A DNA stretch of 64,000 nt from Streptomyces sp. NBC_00178 (GCF_036206005.1 NZ_CP108143.1:496001-560000), one strand, 5' to 3'. Numbered from the stretch's first letter, positions 44,228-55,851 are shown. Program-made: numbers and translations. Notes: generated by a model not told the origin, from the letters alone.

Positions 44228-45802
44228 TCATCTGCCCAGGGCCGCCATGGCCGCGTTGTGACCGGGTACGCCGCTGACCCCGCCGCCGCGCACCGCGCCC
44301 GCGCCGCACAGCAGGACGTTGGCGTGGGAGGTCTCGACACCCCAGCGGCCGGTGTCCTCGCCGGCGTACGGGAAGGACAGGTCCCGGTGGAAGATGTGCC
44401 CGCCGGGCAGCCCGAGTTCGCGCTCCAGGTCGAGCGGTGTCTTCGCCTCGATGCACGGCTTCCCCGTGGCGTCGACGGCGAGGCAGTCGGCGATCGGCTC
44501 GTCGAGGTGGGCGTCGAGCTGGGTCAGGGTCGCGGCGAGCAGGGCCGTGCGCGTCGCCTCGTTGTCCGCCTCGAAGAGCCGGGCGGGCGTGTGCAGGCCG
44601 AAGAGGGTCAGGGTCTGGTAGCCGCGCTCCGCGAGGCCGGGGCCGAGGATCGACGGGTCGGTCAGGGAGTGGCAGTAGATCTCGGAGGGCGGGGCGCCGG
44701 GGGGACGCCCGGACGCCGCCTCACGGTACGCGGCGGCCAGTTGCTCGTATCCCTCGGCGACGTGGAACGTCCCGGCGAACGCCCGGTGCGGGTCGACGGC
44801 ACGGTCACGCAGCCTCGGCAGCCGCGTGAGCAGCATGTTCACCTTCAGCTGGGAGCCCTCGGCCGCGGGTGGCGGCTTCTCGCCGAGCAGTTCGGCGAGC
44901 GCCCGGGGCGACGCGTTGACCAGGACCCGCCGCGCGGCGACGACGTGTTCCCCGTCGGGTGAGCGGACGGTGACCTCCGCACGCGCCCCGTCCGTCTCGA
45001 TGCGCGTCGCCTCGTGCAGGACCCGGATCTCGGCGCCGGCGGCCGACGCGGCACCGGCCAGCGCGTCGGTGAGCGCGCCCATCCCGCCGACCGGCACGTC
45101 CCAGTCGCCGGTGGAGTTGCCGATCACGTGGTAGAGGAAGCAGCGGTTCTGGAGGAGCGACGGGTCGTGGGCGTCGGCGAACGTGCCGATGAGCGCGTCG
45201 GTGAGCACGACTCCGCGTACGAGGTCGTCGCTGAAGTACCGCTCCACCGCGACTCCGACGGGTTCCTCGAACAGCATCCGCCAGACCTCTTCGTCGTCCA
45301 CGCGGTCCCGCAGGGCGTCGCGGGTGACGAGCGGTTCGGTGAGGGTCGGGAAGACACGCTCGGCGGCCTTCCGCGTCACCCCGTAGAAGCGCTCCCAGGC
45401 GTCGTACTCACGGTCGCTCCCGGTGAGCGCGGCGAACGAGCCGCGCGTCCCGTCTCCGCCGACGAGCAGTCCCGTCGAACGGCCGCCGCGCGTCGTGGGG
45501 GTGTACGAGGAGACGGTGCGCTTGCGCACGGCGAAGTCGAGGCCCAGTTCGCGCACGATCTTCCCCGGGAGGAGCGAGACCAGGTAGGAGTACCGGGAGA
45601 GCCGGGCGTCGACGCCTTCGAACGGGCGCGTCGACACGGCCGCGCCTCCGGTGCCGGCGAGACGTTCGAGGACGAGGACCGACCGGCCGGCGCGGGCGAG
45701 GTAGGCGGCGGCGACCAGGCCGTTGTGACCGCCGCCCACGACGACCGCGTCGTAGTCGCCGCGCGAGGGCGCGCCGGGTGAGGACATCTGTTCTGCGGGC
45801 AT
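44228..45802 (-). CDS. FAD-dependent desaturase/oxidoreductase (phytoene desaturase-like)
   Basis: This 524-residue flavoprotein opens with the dinucleotide-binding motif YDAVVVGGGHNGLVAAAYLARAGRSVLVLERLAGTGGAA. It contains VPVGGMGALTDALAGAASAAGAEIRV and the C-terminal HIFHRDLSFPYAGED..RWGVETSHANVLLCGAGAVRGGGVSGVPGHNAA typical of the phytoene desaturase/pyridine nucleotide-disulfide family. This NAD(P)/FAD subfamily oxidises or isomerises hydrophobic substrates such as carotenoids or retinoids. The substrate cannot be inferred. The start is 45802 (MPAEQM) or an ATG five codons later; the ribosome-binding site is close to the first. It stands alone, divergent from a DinB gene. Confidence 0.85.
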   Translation of the reverse strand: MPAEQMSSPGAPSRGDYDAVVVGGGHNGLVAAAYLARAGRSVLVLERLAGTGGAAVSTRPFEGVDARLSRYSYLVSLLPGKIVRELGLDFAVRKRTVSSYTPTTRGGRSTGLLVGGDGTRGSFAALTGSDREYDAWERFYGVTRKAAERVFPTLTEPLVTRDALRDRVDDEEVWRMLFEEPVGVAVERYFSDDLVRGVVLTDALIGTFADAHDPSLLQNRCFLYHVIGNSTGDWDVPVGGMGALTDALAGAASAAGAEIRVLHEATRIETDGARAEVTVRSPDGEHVVAARRVLVNASPRALAELLGEKPPPAAEGSQLKVNMLLTRLPRLRDRAVDPHRAFAGTFHVAEGYEQLAAAYREAASGRPPGAPPSEIYCHSLTDPSILGPGLAERGYQTLTLFGLHTPARLFEADNEATRTALLAATLTQLDAHLDEPIADCLAVDATGKPCIEAKTPLDLERELGLPGGHIFHRDLSFPYAGEDTGRWGVETSHANVLLCGAGAVRGGGVSGVPGHNAAMAALGR

Positions 45803-45949
45803 GTCCCTTCGTAACACGCGCTGATCGCCCGTGGACAGAGGGCGGGCGGGCCCGGCGCGAGTGCCCGGAAGCGCTGGGCGGGGCGGGGGGTGCTGTGGCA
45901 GGGTGCTCGCCCCGGACGTTTCCCGCCCCGTACACACGAGGAGCCCCCC

Positions 45950-46576
45950 ATGGACACCCCCGCACGTCTGATTCCGCTGCTGGAGCAGTTCGACTGGGCG
46001 CGCGAGCGGCTCGTGAACCGCATGGCGGGGCCTACGGCCGACAGCGGGAACGGAACCGACGTGGAGGTCACGGTCCTGACCGACGCGGAGTACCTGTGGG
46101 AACCCGTCAAGGACTGCTGGTCCGTGCGCCGGCACAGCGCGGGGCCGGGTCCGGGCGCGACGTCCCTGACGGGCTCGGGCGACTGGGGGCGTGACACGGG
46201 GCCGTTCCCGCATCCTTCCCCGCCGCCCTTCACGACCCTCGCGTGGCGCCTGAGCCACCTCAGCGAACTGCTCGCCCTGCGCGCCGACCACACGGCGGGG
46301 GAGCACGGCATGACTCGGGACGACTACCGCGTGGTGGGTGACGCCGCAGGTGCGGTCGCGGACTTCGAGGCGTCGGCGGACGCATGGCGCTCGGCACTCG
46401 TGGGCGCCGACGACGCGGCACTCGACACGGTCGGCCACAGCACCTATCCGTACGGCAGCGACCCGGAGGACCCGTTCATCGACACCGTCTGGTGGGTCAA
46501 CCAGGAGATCCTGCACCACGGGGCCGAGATCGCCCTGCTCCGCGACCTGTACCGCGCGCGGGGCGCCTCGGCCTGA
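45950..46576 (+). CDS. DinB family protein
   Basis: This 208-residue protein is a DinB-fold four-helix bundle. It reads RLIPLLEQFDWARERLVNRMAGP, then YLWEPVKDCWSVRRHS. A WRLSHLSELLALRADH helix and WWVNQEILHHGAEIALLRDLY helix supply the metal histidines. The family holds metalloenzymes and thiol transferases; the substrate is unknown. ATG 45950 has GAGGAG 7 bases upstream. Its 3' end is only 2 bp from the stop of the convergent kinase gene. Confidence 0.85.
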   Translation: MDTPARLIPLLEQFDWARERLVNRMAGPTADSGNGTDVEVTVLTDAEYLWEPVKDCWSVRRHSAGPGPGATSLTGSGDWGRDTGPFPHPSPPPFTTLAWRLSHLSELLALRADHTAGEHGMTRDDYRVVGDAAGAVADFEASADAWRSALVGADDAALDTVGHSTYPYGSDPEDPFIDTVWWVNQEILHHGAEIALLRDLYRARGASA

Positions 46577-46578
46577 CG

Positions 46579-48822
<2,244 letters not shown>

Positions 48823-48890
48823 CGCCCGTTACCGCCCCCGTCTGCCTCGCACTGCCCGCCCGGGCCTCGTCCGGACCGCGCCGGGCTCAC

Positions 48891-49826
48891 CTACCCTGCC
48901 CCGGCCCGATCCGAAGGGCGCTCCCCCGGCCCCGCGCCCTCTTCGGCACCGTCCAGTATGGCGCCCAGCCTGCGGAGTTCGTACGGGGTGGGTCTGCTGC
49001 CCGGGCCCAGTCGTGCCATCGCCTTCGCGATGTGGCGTGGAGGCAGACGACGGCGCAGGCGGGCGGGGACGAGGCGCAGGAGCGCCCCCGTGGCGCGCAG
49101 GCGGCGGTCGGCCACCGCCGGAGCGGGCGCGGGCCTGCCGTACAGCTCGTGGGCGTACGCGGGCAGGGAGTCGTAGGCGAGGGCGGCCACCCGCCGCCAC
49201 AGCAGGGCACGCGCCGGAACGAGGAGGGCGGGTACGGGCGGGCTGCGCAGGAAGTCGTCGACCTCCCGTGCCTCCGCACCCGCTGCCAGCCGGGGACGGA
49301 TGCCTTCGAAGTAGGCGCGTAGGGCGGCGGCCGAGCCGGGCACTCCGGAGGGGTCGAGGCCGACGAGCCGGGCGGACTCGCGCTGTTCGTCGACGTAGCG
49401 GTCGGCCAGGGCGTCGCTGAGCGGGAAGCCGGAGCGGCGCTCGACCTGGAGGTAGGAGTCCACCTCCGCGCAGTGCACCCAGAGCAGGAGTTCCGGTTCG
49501 TCGATGCCGTAGACCTCGCCGGTGGCCGGGTCGGTGGCCCGCAGGAGCCGGTGGATCCTGCGGACCCTGGCGCCGTACTTCTCGGCCGCGCCCGTGGTGC
49601 CGTAGCTGAGCGTGCCGACGAAGTCCGCGGTGCGCAGCAGTCGTCCCCAGGCGTCCTTGCGGAAGTCGCTGTTCTGCAGGACGCCGCGCAGGGCGCGCGG
49701 GTGCAGGGCCTGCAGGTAGAGGGCCCGTACCCCGGCCACCCACATCATGGGATCGCCGTGCATCTGCCAGGTGACGGAGTGGGGGCCGAACAGTCCGGGA
49801 TCCGCGCCTTCCACGGTGCCGTCCAT
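48891..49826 (-). CDS. Oxygenase MpaB-like protein (DUF2236)
   Basis: This 311-residue protein fits the DUF2236/MpaB family, named from fungal mycophenolic acid biosynthesis and bacterial rubber oxygenase-like Lcp enzymes. Motifs include LFGPHSVTWQMHGDPMMWVAGVRALYLQALHPRALRGV, then FRKDAWGRLLRTADFVGTLSYGTTGAAEKYGARVRRIH, and PELLLWVHCAEVDSYLQVE with candidate haem-ligating His. It likely binds a haem b and acts as an oxygenase; the substrate is unknown. The C-terminal tail is Arg/Pro-rich. It starts at ATG 49826, 141 bp from the methyltransferase gene on the same strand. Confidence 0.85.
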   Translation of the reverse strand: MDGTVEGADPGLFGPHSVTWQMHGDPMMWVAGVRALYLQALHPRALRGVLQNSDFRKDAWGRLLRTADFVGTLSYGTTGAAEKYGARVRRIHRLLRATDPATGEVYGIDEPELLLWVHCAEVDSYLQVERRSGFPLSDALADRYVDEQRESARLVGLDPSGVPGSAAALRAYFEGIRPRLAAGAEAREVDDFLRSPPVPALLVPARALLWRRVAALAYDSLPAYAHELYGRPAPAPAVADRRLRATGALLRLVPARLRRRLPPRHIAKAMARLGPGSRPTPYELRRLGAILDGAEEGAGPGERPSDRAGAG

Positions 49827-49967
49827 GGGCTCGCCCCTTTCCGCCCGGGTGGAACCGGGGCCGGCTCCGGCAGTGCGCCGTGGCCCGTCACCGCCGGCCC
49901 GGCGTCCTCGTACGGTTCCATGGATACCGCACCCCGGCGCGTTCCGGGGAGGGCGCCGGCAGGGGGA

Positions 49968-51119
49968 TCAGCGCTTGACGGCCCGCAGGACGACGAACTT
50001 GGGGTCGCCCGCGACGGTGACGCAGTTGCCGAAGATCCGGCGCAGCTGTGTGTGGTAGCCGAGGTGGCGGTTGCCGACCACCCACAGCTCACCGCCCTGC
50101 CGCAGCGAGGCGTGTGCTCCCCGGAACATGTTCCGGGCCGTGGCGTCGGTGACCGCCTGGTGCGAGTGGAACGGCGGGTTGGTGAGGACGAGGTCCACGC
50201 TCCGCGGTGCCACGTCCGCCATCGCGTCCCCGACCACGAAGGCGGCATCGGCGTCCGTGTTCGCCCGGAAGGTCGCCTCGGCCGAGGCGACGGCCTGGTA
50301 CGACTCGTCGATGAAGGTGACGGACGCCGCGGGGTTGGCGAGCGCGGCGGCGGTGCCGACGACGCCGTTCCCGCAGCCGAGGTCGACGACGTGGTCGGGG
50401 CCCGACCGCGCGGGGAGGTGCTTCAGGAAGAAGCGGGTGCCGACGTCGAGGCGCTCGGCGCAGAAGATCCCCGCGTGGTTGGTGACGGTCCGCCCGGAGG
50501 CCACGCCGATGTCGTCGGGCAGGTCGTAGTGGTACGGCCAGGGGCTGGGGGTCCTGGGCAGCGAGGGATCGGGCGTGCAGTGGATCAGCCGCGCCTTCTT
50601 GACCGCGAGGGATGTGCGGGTGGGCCCGATGATCCGCTCGAACAGCTTCAGCGTGGAGGTGTGGATCTCCTTCACCATGCCGGTGCCGATGACGACGGTC
50701 CCCGCGTGCACGGCGGGCGCGAGCCGGTGCAGCTGGTCCTCCAGGAGCGCGAGGCTCTTGGGTACGCGGACGAGCAGCAGGTCCACGCGCTCGGGCGGGG
50801 TGTCACGGGCCGACAGCATCCGGACGGAGTCCGCCGGGACGCCGTTGCGCCCGAGGTTGGCGGTGGTCGCCCGCCGGGTGAGGTAGGAGTCGCTGATCTG
50901 CACGGGCCGGTGGGCGGCCAGCGCGGTGGTGAGAGCCCCCCAGCGGTCGCCCACGACGGCGACGGTGCCGGACGGGTGGACGGGTTCGCTCCCCTCGTCG
51001 CCGTCCAGCCTCCGCAGCAGGTACTCGTCGGCGGCGTCCCACGCCCGGAGCGGATCGCGCGGGTTCTCGGGGAAGCGGGCCAGCTCGAATTCGCCCTGTG
51101 ACGTCGTCAAACGGTTCAT
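49968..51119 (-). CDS. RlmG/RsmC-like class I rRNA methyltransferase
   Basis: This 383-residue enzyme should methylate a guanosine (N2) of rRNA using SAM. The N-terminal half is the degenerate methyltransferase-like domain of RlmG and RsmC (LRAWDAADEYLLRRL, then PVQISDSYLTRRATTANLGRNG). The C-terminal half holds HVVDLGCGNGVVGTAAALANPAASVTFIDESYQAVASAEATF (SAM motif) and DLVLTNPPFHSHQAVTD, the NPPF motif of base-N methyltransferases. Two-domain length is normal for RlmG. The exact base cannot be told from sequence. The start at 51119 is the family start. Confidence 0.85.
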   Translation of the reverse strand: MNRLTTSQGEFELARFPENPRDPLRAWDAADEYLLRRLDGDEGSEPVHPSGTVAVVGDRWGALTTALAAHRPVQISDSYLTRRATTANLGRNGVPADSVRMLSARDTPPERVDLLLVRVPKSLALLEDQLHRLAPAVHAGTVVIGTGMVKEIHTSTLKLFERIIGPTRTSLAVKKARLIHCTPDPSLPRTPSPWPYHYDLPDDIGVASGRTVTNHAGIFCAERLDVGTRFFLKHLPARSGPDHVVDLGCGNGVVGTAAALANPAASVTFIDESYQAVASAEATFRANTDADAAFVVGDAMADVAPRSVDLVLTNPPFHSHQAVTDATARNMFRGAHASLRQGGELWVVGNRHLGYHTQLRRIFGNCVTVAGDPKFVVLRAVKR

Positions 51120-51189
51120 ATTGCGTTCAGGCTATCCGAGCGGCGGGCGGTGCCCCGCACACCGCCCGTCCGACGGCACCGCCCGGGCG

Positions 51190-51396
51190 CTAGGGGAGCC
51201 GTTTGTCCATGGCCGAGCGGCCCTCCTCGGACAGCCTGCGCCGGGCCCATTCGAGGTTCTCGGGACTGAGGTCTCGCCCCGAGGCGAGGACCAGGTCCTC
51301 CGCGCTCGGCTGATCGTCTCCGCCCGTGTGCAGCAGACGGTCGGGAGTGATGCCCCGGACCTCGGGCCCCGATGCGGATTCGGACTCTTCGCTCAT
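51190..51396 (-). CDS. Small hypothetical acidic protein, 68 aa
   Basis: This protein (MSEESESASGPEVRGITPDRL, then EDLVLASGRDLSPENLEWARRRLSEEGRSAMDKRLP) is acidic at the start and helical at the end. A GAGGAGG site sits 5 bases before ATG 51396. I recall similar small proteins in Streptomyces, but none with a function. It lies 70 bp upstream of the RlmG-like gene on the same strand and may be cotranscribed. Confidence 0.7.
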   Translation of the reverse strand: MSEESESASGPEVRGITPDRLLHTGGDDQPSAEDLVLASGRDLSPENLEWARRRLSEEGRSAMDKRLP

Positions 51397-51606
51397 GCCG
51401 CCTCCTCGTCCTTGCGGCAATTCTCGCGCCGGGGCGCACTCCGCGCATCCGAGGACCCGTCGAGCGCGGATTGGATGTCACTTGACTTGCACATGATAAA
51501 TACGCAACGTTCACACGACCGGCACCGTGCGTGTGGAAGGCTCCCGAGCCAGCAGACAGTACCCGGCCTCACGACACCGTTCGCAGTCCCGGAGAGGACA
51601 CCCCAC

Positions 51607-52437
51607 ATGTCCAGCCGTCGCCTTTTCTACGCGCGTCCACTTCTCGCCACAGCCGCCTCGGTCGCCGTACTCACCGGCGTGGCGGCCACCGCTCCCGCCG
51701 CGACCCCCACACCTCCCGCCACCACCGGCACGACGTCGCCCGCCGCCGCACTCGACGACACCTACTACCAGGACGCCCTGGGCAAGACCGGCGCCGCGCT
51801 CAGGAGTTCGCTCCACACGATCATCAGCGACCAGACCAAGCTCTCCTACACCCAGGTCTGGGACGCCCTGAAGCTCACCGACCAGGACCCCGCGAACTCC
51901 TCGAACGTGATCCTCCTCTACACCGGTCGCTCCCAGGCGAAGACCGGCAACGGCGGCGACGCGGGCGACTGGAACCGCGAGCACGTCTGGGCCAAGTCGC
52001 ACGGCGACTTCGGCACGGCGACCGGCCCGGGCACCGACATCCACCACCTGCGCCCCGAGGACGTGGGGGTCAACTCGGTCCGCGGCAACAAGGACTTCGA
52101 CAACGGCGGCAGTGCGGTCTCCGGGGCGCCCGGCAACTTCACGGACGGCGACTCGTTCGAACCGCGCGACGCGGTCAAGGGCGATGTCGCCCGGATGATC
52201 CTCTACATGGCGGTCCGGTACGAGGGCGACGACTCCTTCGCGGATCTCGAACCGAACGACAGCGTCAGCAACGGCTCGGCCCCGAACATCGGCAGGCTCT
52301 CCGTGCTGAAGCAGTGGAGCCAGGAGGACCCGCCGGACAGCTTCGAGCAGAACCGCAACGAGGTCATATTCGACCGCTTCCAGCACAACCGGAACCCGTT
52401 CATCGACCACCCCGAGTGGGTCGAGGCGATCTGGTAG
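51607..52437 (+). CDS. Secreted endonuclease I family nuclease
   Basis: This 276-residue exported nuclease degrades DNA and perhaps RNA. A signal peptide (RRLFYARPLLATAASVAVLTGVAATAPAAT) and a short Thr/Pro-rich linker precede the Endonuclease_1 (His-Me finger) domain. That domain has YTQVWDALKLTDQDPANSSNVILLYTGRS, then DWNREHVWAKSHGDFG with the catalytic His, and DIHHLRPEDVGVNSVRGNKDFDNGG with the metal-binding residues. The final stretch EVIFDRFQHNRNPFIDHPEWVEAIW is the family C-terminus. ATG 51607 has GAGAGGA upstream; the open frame to 50926 is non-coding. Extracellular nucleases supply phosphate and nucleotides. The stop lies 4 bp from the convergent glutaminase gene's stop. Confidence 0.92.
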   Translation: MSSRRLFYARPLLATAASVAVLTGVAATAPAATPTPPATTGTTSPAAALDDTYYQDALGKTGAALRSSLHTIISDQTKLSYTQVWDALKLTDQDPANSSNVILLYTGRSQAKTGNGGDAGDWNREHVWAKSHGDFGTATGPGTDIHHLRPEDVGVNSVRGNKDFDNGGSAVSGAPGNFTDGDSFEPRDAVKGDVARMILYMAVRYEGDDSFADLEPNDSVSNGSAPNIGRLSVLKQWSQEDPPDSFEQNRNEVIFDRFQHNRNPFIDHPEWVEAIW

Positions 52438-52441
52438 GGGC

Positions 52442-53794
52442 TCACGGCGGACCGGCCAGGTCCCGCGCGCAGTGCTCGACCGCCTCCTCGCGGGAGCCGT
52501 AGCGCGGCAGGTCCTGGCCGGTCCGCCCCCGGACGAGTGCGGGCGGGCCGAGCCGGCCGTCCGGGTCCACCACGGACGCACGGCGTCCGTCGCGCGCGAG
52601 GCGGGCGAGTCCGGCGTGCAACAGGGCGAGGGCGACACCGTCGGCCCCCGTGACGTCCCGGAGATCGAGCACGACGGGACCGGCGCGCTCGGGGCCCGCC
52701 TCGTCCAGGGCGAAGAGCACCCGCTCGACCGCCGTGACGTCGAGGGCGCCCTGGGCGGCGACGACTCCGACGCGTTCGCGCAGCGCCCTCGCCTCCTTTC
52801 CCGCCGGAGCCGACGGGAGCACGTCGGCGGTGGTCGCCAGCGTGACGGTGGACCCGGGGAGCGCGGGATTCCGCATGAGGTGGAGCCCCAGGCGCTCCGA
52901 GAGGGCGCCGATCGCCTCACGGCCGCGTACGGAGGTCCCCGTGGCGTCGAGGAGCGGGCTGTAGGTCGCCAGACCGAAGCGGGCGGGACCGGCGGCGATC
53001 AGCCCGCCGGACACGCCGCTCTTGGCCGGGAGCCCCACCCGCAGCAGCCATTCGCCGGAGGAGTTGTACATGCCGCAGGTGGCCATGACCGCGAGGACCT
53101 GGGCCGCGACACCGGGGGCGACGACGGTCTCACCGGTGACGGGGTTGACGCCCCCGTGCGCGAGGGTGGCCGCCATCACCGCCAGGTCGACCGCCGTGAC
53201 CCGTACCGCGCACTGCCGGAAGTAGGTGTCCACGGCGGCGACCGGATCGGCGGGCAGGACGCCCGTGCTGCGGATCAGGTAGGCGAGGGCGCGGTTGCGG
53301 TCCCCGGTGGCGGCCTCGGAGGCGTACACGTCCTCGTCGACGTCGAGCCTGCGCCCGGCGAAATTGCTCAGGGTGGTCAGGATACGGGTGAACGCGGGGA
53401 CTTCCGGGGTGCCCGCGACCAGAGCGGTGGCGACGATGGCCCCGGCGTTGACCATCGCGTTGGCGGGCCGCCCCGTGCGGCGCTCCAGGCTGATGGCGTT
53501 GTACGCCTCACCGCTGGGCTCCGCACCGACCCAGCGGTCCACCTCGTCGAGGCCGAGCGAGGAGAGCGCGAGGGCGTAGACGAAAGGCTTGGAGACGGAC
53601 TGGAGCGTGAAGGGGGTGTGAGCGGCACCCGCGCTGTAGCGGTGTCCGTCCATGCTCACGAGCGCGAGGCCGAAATCGCCCGCGTCGGATCTCATCAACT
53701 CCGGGATGTAGTCCGCGCGTTCACCCTCGCGGACATCCACGAACCGCCTATGGAGGTCGCGCAGCGCGTCCGTCACCGCTTCCGCCGCGCTCAT
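52442..53794 (-). CDS. glsA: Glutaminase A with C-terminal STAS domain
   Basis: This 450-residue enzyme hydrolyses glutamine to glutamate and ammonia. The glutaminase domain (~1-310) is a beta-lactamase-like serine hydrolase with FTLQSVSKPFVYALAL, where the Ser-x-x-Lys motif is S-V-S-K. It also has PANAMVNAGAIVATALV, EAATGDRNRALAYLI and GLPAKSGVSGGLIA. A STAS domain (~340-440; GALDVTAVERVLFALDEAG, VVLDLRDVTGADGVALALLHAGLARL) follows. The fused STAS, seen in other actinomycete glutaminases, may bind nucleotides or an anti-sigma partner. It ends 4 bp from the convergent endonuclease gene. Confidence 0.93.
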   Translation of the reverse strand: MSAAEAVTDALRDLHRRFVDVREGERADYIPELMRSDAGDFGLALVSMDGHRYSAGAAHTPFTLQSVSKPFVYALALSSLGLDEVDRWVGAEPSGEAYNAISLERRTGRPANAMVNAGAIVATALVAGTPEVPAFTRILTTLSNFAGRRLDVDEDVYASEAATGDRNRALAYLIRSTGVLPADPVAAVDTYFRQCAVRVTAVDLAVMAATLAHGGVNPVTGETVVAPGVAAQVLAVMATCGMYNSSGEWLLRVGLPAKSGVSGGLIAAGPARFGLATYSPLLDATGTSVRGREAIGALSERLGLHLMRNPALPGSTVTLATTADVLPSAPAGKEARALRERVGVVAAQGALDVTAVERVLFALDEAGPERAGPVVLDLRDVTGADGVALALLHAGLARLARDGRRASVVDPDGRLGPPALVRGRTGQDLPRYGSREEAVEHCARDLAGPP

Positions 53795-54082
53795 GCGCGC
53801 TCCACCTGCCGCCCGCGCCGGCTCGCACCGGCAGGTCCTCCCGGGCCCACCGGCGCCACCGCCGTCCTTCCGCGTGACCGGCGCCGCCGCCGGTCAGCCG
53901 CCGTACCCGCGTCCGGCCGCAACGAGGACGTGGTGAGCGTGGCCATCGCACGGACCTCCGCGGGACGAGGGAACAACTCGCTCATCTTAGGATCAAAAGG
54001 TATGAATTGACTCGTCGAACCAGTCGCTCCCCCGCAGGGGCGGCCCCAGCACCGCGCACCCCGAACCCTCCGGGAGGGAACG

Positions 54083-55198
54083 ATGGATACGGACGCCCTG
54101 ACCCCCGGCCTCTTGCAGGAACTGCGCAGGACCCGGCCCTACCCGGCTCTGTCCCTCACGATGCCGACCCACCGCACGGCGCCGGAGAACGCCCAGGACC
54201 CCGTGCGCCTGCGGAACCTGGTGGCCGAGGCGGGCAACCGGCTGGAGGCCGACCCCCGGGTGAGCCGGGAGACCGCGGCCGCCGTGAAGGCGCAGCTGGA
54301 CCGGGCCGCGGAGGAGGTCGATCAGCGCCGGGCGCTGGACGCCCTGGTCATCTTCGCCGACGCCGACGAGTACCAGATCTGGCAGCTTCCGCGGACGGCT
54401 CCCGAGCGCGTGGTGCTGAGCGACAGCTACCTCACCCGCAATCTCGTCTCCGCGAAGGCGCGCTCGCGGCATTTCTGGGTCCTCGGCTTCTCCGCCGAGC
54501 ACGCCACCCTGTTCTCGGGCACGAACGACGGCCTGCGCGCGCAGAAGCGGGGCGGATTCCCGCTCGCCGCCCCGCATGAGGCGCCCAACCCGCAGCGCGA
54601 GGAGCGGATCGGCGACACCCCGAGCACCTACAGCAGCGAGGACGCGCGCAACTTCCTGCGCACGGTCGACGAGAAGCTGCGCGGGATCCTGGCCGCCGAC
54701 CCCCGACCGCTCTTCCTGGTCGGCCTGGCGCCCGCGCTCTCCCTGCTCGACGAGGTGGGGGAGAGCGCGAGGACGGCCGTCGGCCGGATCGCGAAGGGAA
54801 CGACGGCGGACACGAGCCCTCCCGAGCTCCTGAAGGAGCTCGCACCGGCGCTGGAGGACTGGCGGCAGCAGGCCGCCGCCGGGATCCGGGGCCGGCTCGA
54901 CAACGCCAAGAGCAGCCGCTCCTTCGCCGGAGGGCTGGACGAGGTCTGGACAGCCGTACAGGAGGGCCGCGCAGGCCTGGTCACGGCCGAGGAGCACTTC
55001 GAGCAGAAGGTCAGGGTCACCGACGGGCACCTTGAGCCGGTGGGCCCCGACGTCACACCGGGCACGGACGGGCAGGTGCGCGAGGACGTCGTCGACGAAA
55101 TCGTCGAAGCGGCCCTGGACAACGGCTGCGAGGTCGCCTTCGTGGCCGACGACTCGCTGGCCGGACACGGGCGCGTCGCGGCGGTCCTGCGCTTCTGA
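54083..55198 (+). CDS. baeRF3 family protein (release factor-like fold)
   Basis: This 371-residue protein matches the bacterial archaeo-eukaryotic release factor family 3. It reads TPGLLQELRRTRPYPALSLTMPTHRTAPENAQDPVRLRNLVAEAGNRLEADPRV, then LDALVIFADADEYQIWQLPRTAPERVVLSDSYLTRNLVSAKARSRHFWVLGFSAEHATLF. The C-terminal VDEIVEAALDNGCEVAFVADDSLAGHGRVAAVLRF contains the domain-3 (L7Ae-like) region. Bacterial homologues have unknown function and are often mis-annotated as chemotaxis proteins; a role in translation rescue or RNA binding is only a guess. ATG 54083 has GGGAGGGAACG upstream. Confidence 0.8.
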   Translation: MDTDALTPGLLQELRRTRPYPALSLTMPTHRTAPENAQDPVRLRNLVAEAGNRLEADPRVSRETAAAVKAQLDRAAEEVDQRRALDALVIFADADEYQIWQLPRTAPERVVLSDSYLTRNLVSAKARSRHFWVLGFSAEHATLFSGTNDGLRAQKRGGFPLAAPHEAPNPQREERIGDTPSTYSSEDARNFLRTVDEKLRGILAADPRPLFLVGLAPALSLLDEVGESARTAVGRIAKGTTADTSPPELLKELAPALEDWRQQAAAGIRGRLDNAKSSRSFAGGLDEVWTAVQEGRAGLVTAEEHFEQKVRVTDGHLEPVGPDVTPGTDGQVREDVVDEIVEAALDNGCEVAFVADDSLAGHGRVAAVLRF

Positions 55199-55333
55199 CG
55201 GCGCGGCCGTGCGCGCGTGCGCGGCGTGTCCCTACGTGAGGATTATGTGAAATATGTCTAGGTTTGGCGCTCCCGAAGTCGATCGCACCGCGTCGGTCCC
55301 GCCGATCACGCCGTGCACGAAGGAGAGCCATCC

Positions 55334-55741
55334 ATGGACCGATTCAGGCGTGCCTCGGCCGCAGCCCTGCTGACAGCTCTGGCCCTGGCCGGTGCGGTGG
55401 GCGCGGCCGCGGCGTCGTCCGACGTCCCGGCGCCGTCGCCCGGGCCGAACGCCCAGGATCTGATGAACCGCCCCGCCCTCTCGGCGTACGCGACCGCGCG
55501 GAGCGTCGCGGCCTGGGAGGAGTTCCGCATCCACGGATCCGCCCGGAACATCGGCTCCGGCACCCCGGTCACCCTCCAGCAGAGGCAGGGCGGGCGCTGG
55601 GTCACCCTGCCGGCCACGATGCGGACGGCCGCCACCGGCGAGTACAGCCTGCGGGTCAAGCTCGGGATCAAGGGCGAGAACGCCCTGCGCATCGTGGGCG
55701 GCGGCGCCGTCTCCCCCGTCGTGCGCACGACCGTCGGCTGA
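55334..55741 (+). CDS. Small secreted protein, 135 aa
   Basis: This protein has a signal peptide (FRRASAAALLTALALAGAVGAAAASS) and a mature domain of about 100 residues with beta strands (VAAWEEFRIHGSARNIGSGTPVTLQQRQGGRWVTLPATMRTAATGEYSLRVKLGIKGENALRIVGGGAVSPVV). This is an immunoglobulin-like or bacterial Ig-fold layout. I do not know a specific family. ATG 55334 has AAGGAGAG 7 bases upstream. It is followed by a long perfect hairpin. Confidence 0.75.
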   Translation: MDRFRRASAAALLTALALAGAVGAAAASSDVPAPSPGPNAQDLMNRPALSAYATARSVAAWEEFRIHGSARNIGSGTPVTLQQRQGGRWVTLPATMRTAATGEYSLRVKLGIKGENALRIVGGGAVSPVVRTTVG

Positions 55742-55754
55742 CTCCCCCGCCACA

Positions 55755-55795
55755 CACGTCGGCCGGCCCGCTGCGGCAGCGGGCCGGCCGACGTG
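55755..55795. terminator. Strong bidirectional terminator
   Basis: A perfect 20-nt-arm inverted repeat (55755-55774 and 55776-55795) with a one-base centre lies between the convergent secreted-protein and phosphoketolase genes. Confidence 0.9.
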
Positions 55796-55851
55796 CGTGA
55801 GCTGCGTGGGCGCGGCCGACGACGCGCCTGGGCCGCGTGGGAGCCGCCGGC

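Noticed and set aside
51480..51540. Possible PHO box (GTTCACACGAC) upstream of the secreted nuclease
   Set aside because: Only one 11-bp unit resembles the consensus; the required second direct repeat is not convincing. Secreted nucleases can be PhoP targets, but the sequence does not support it here.
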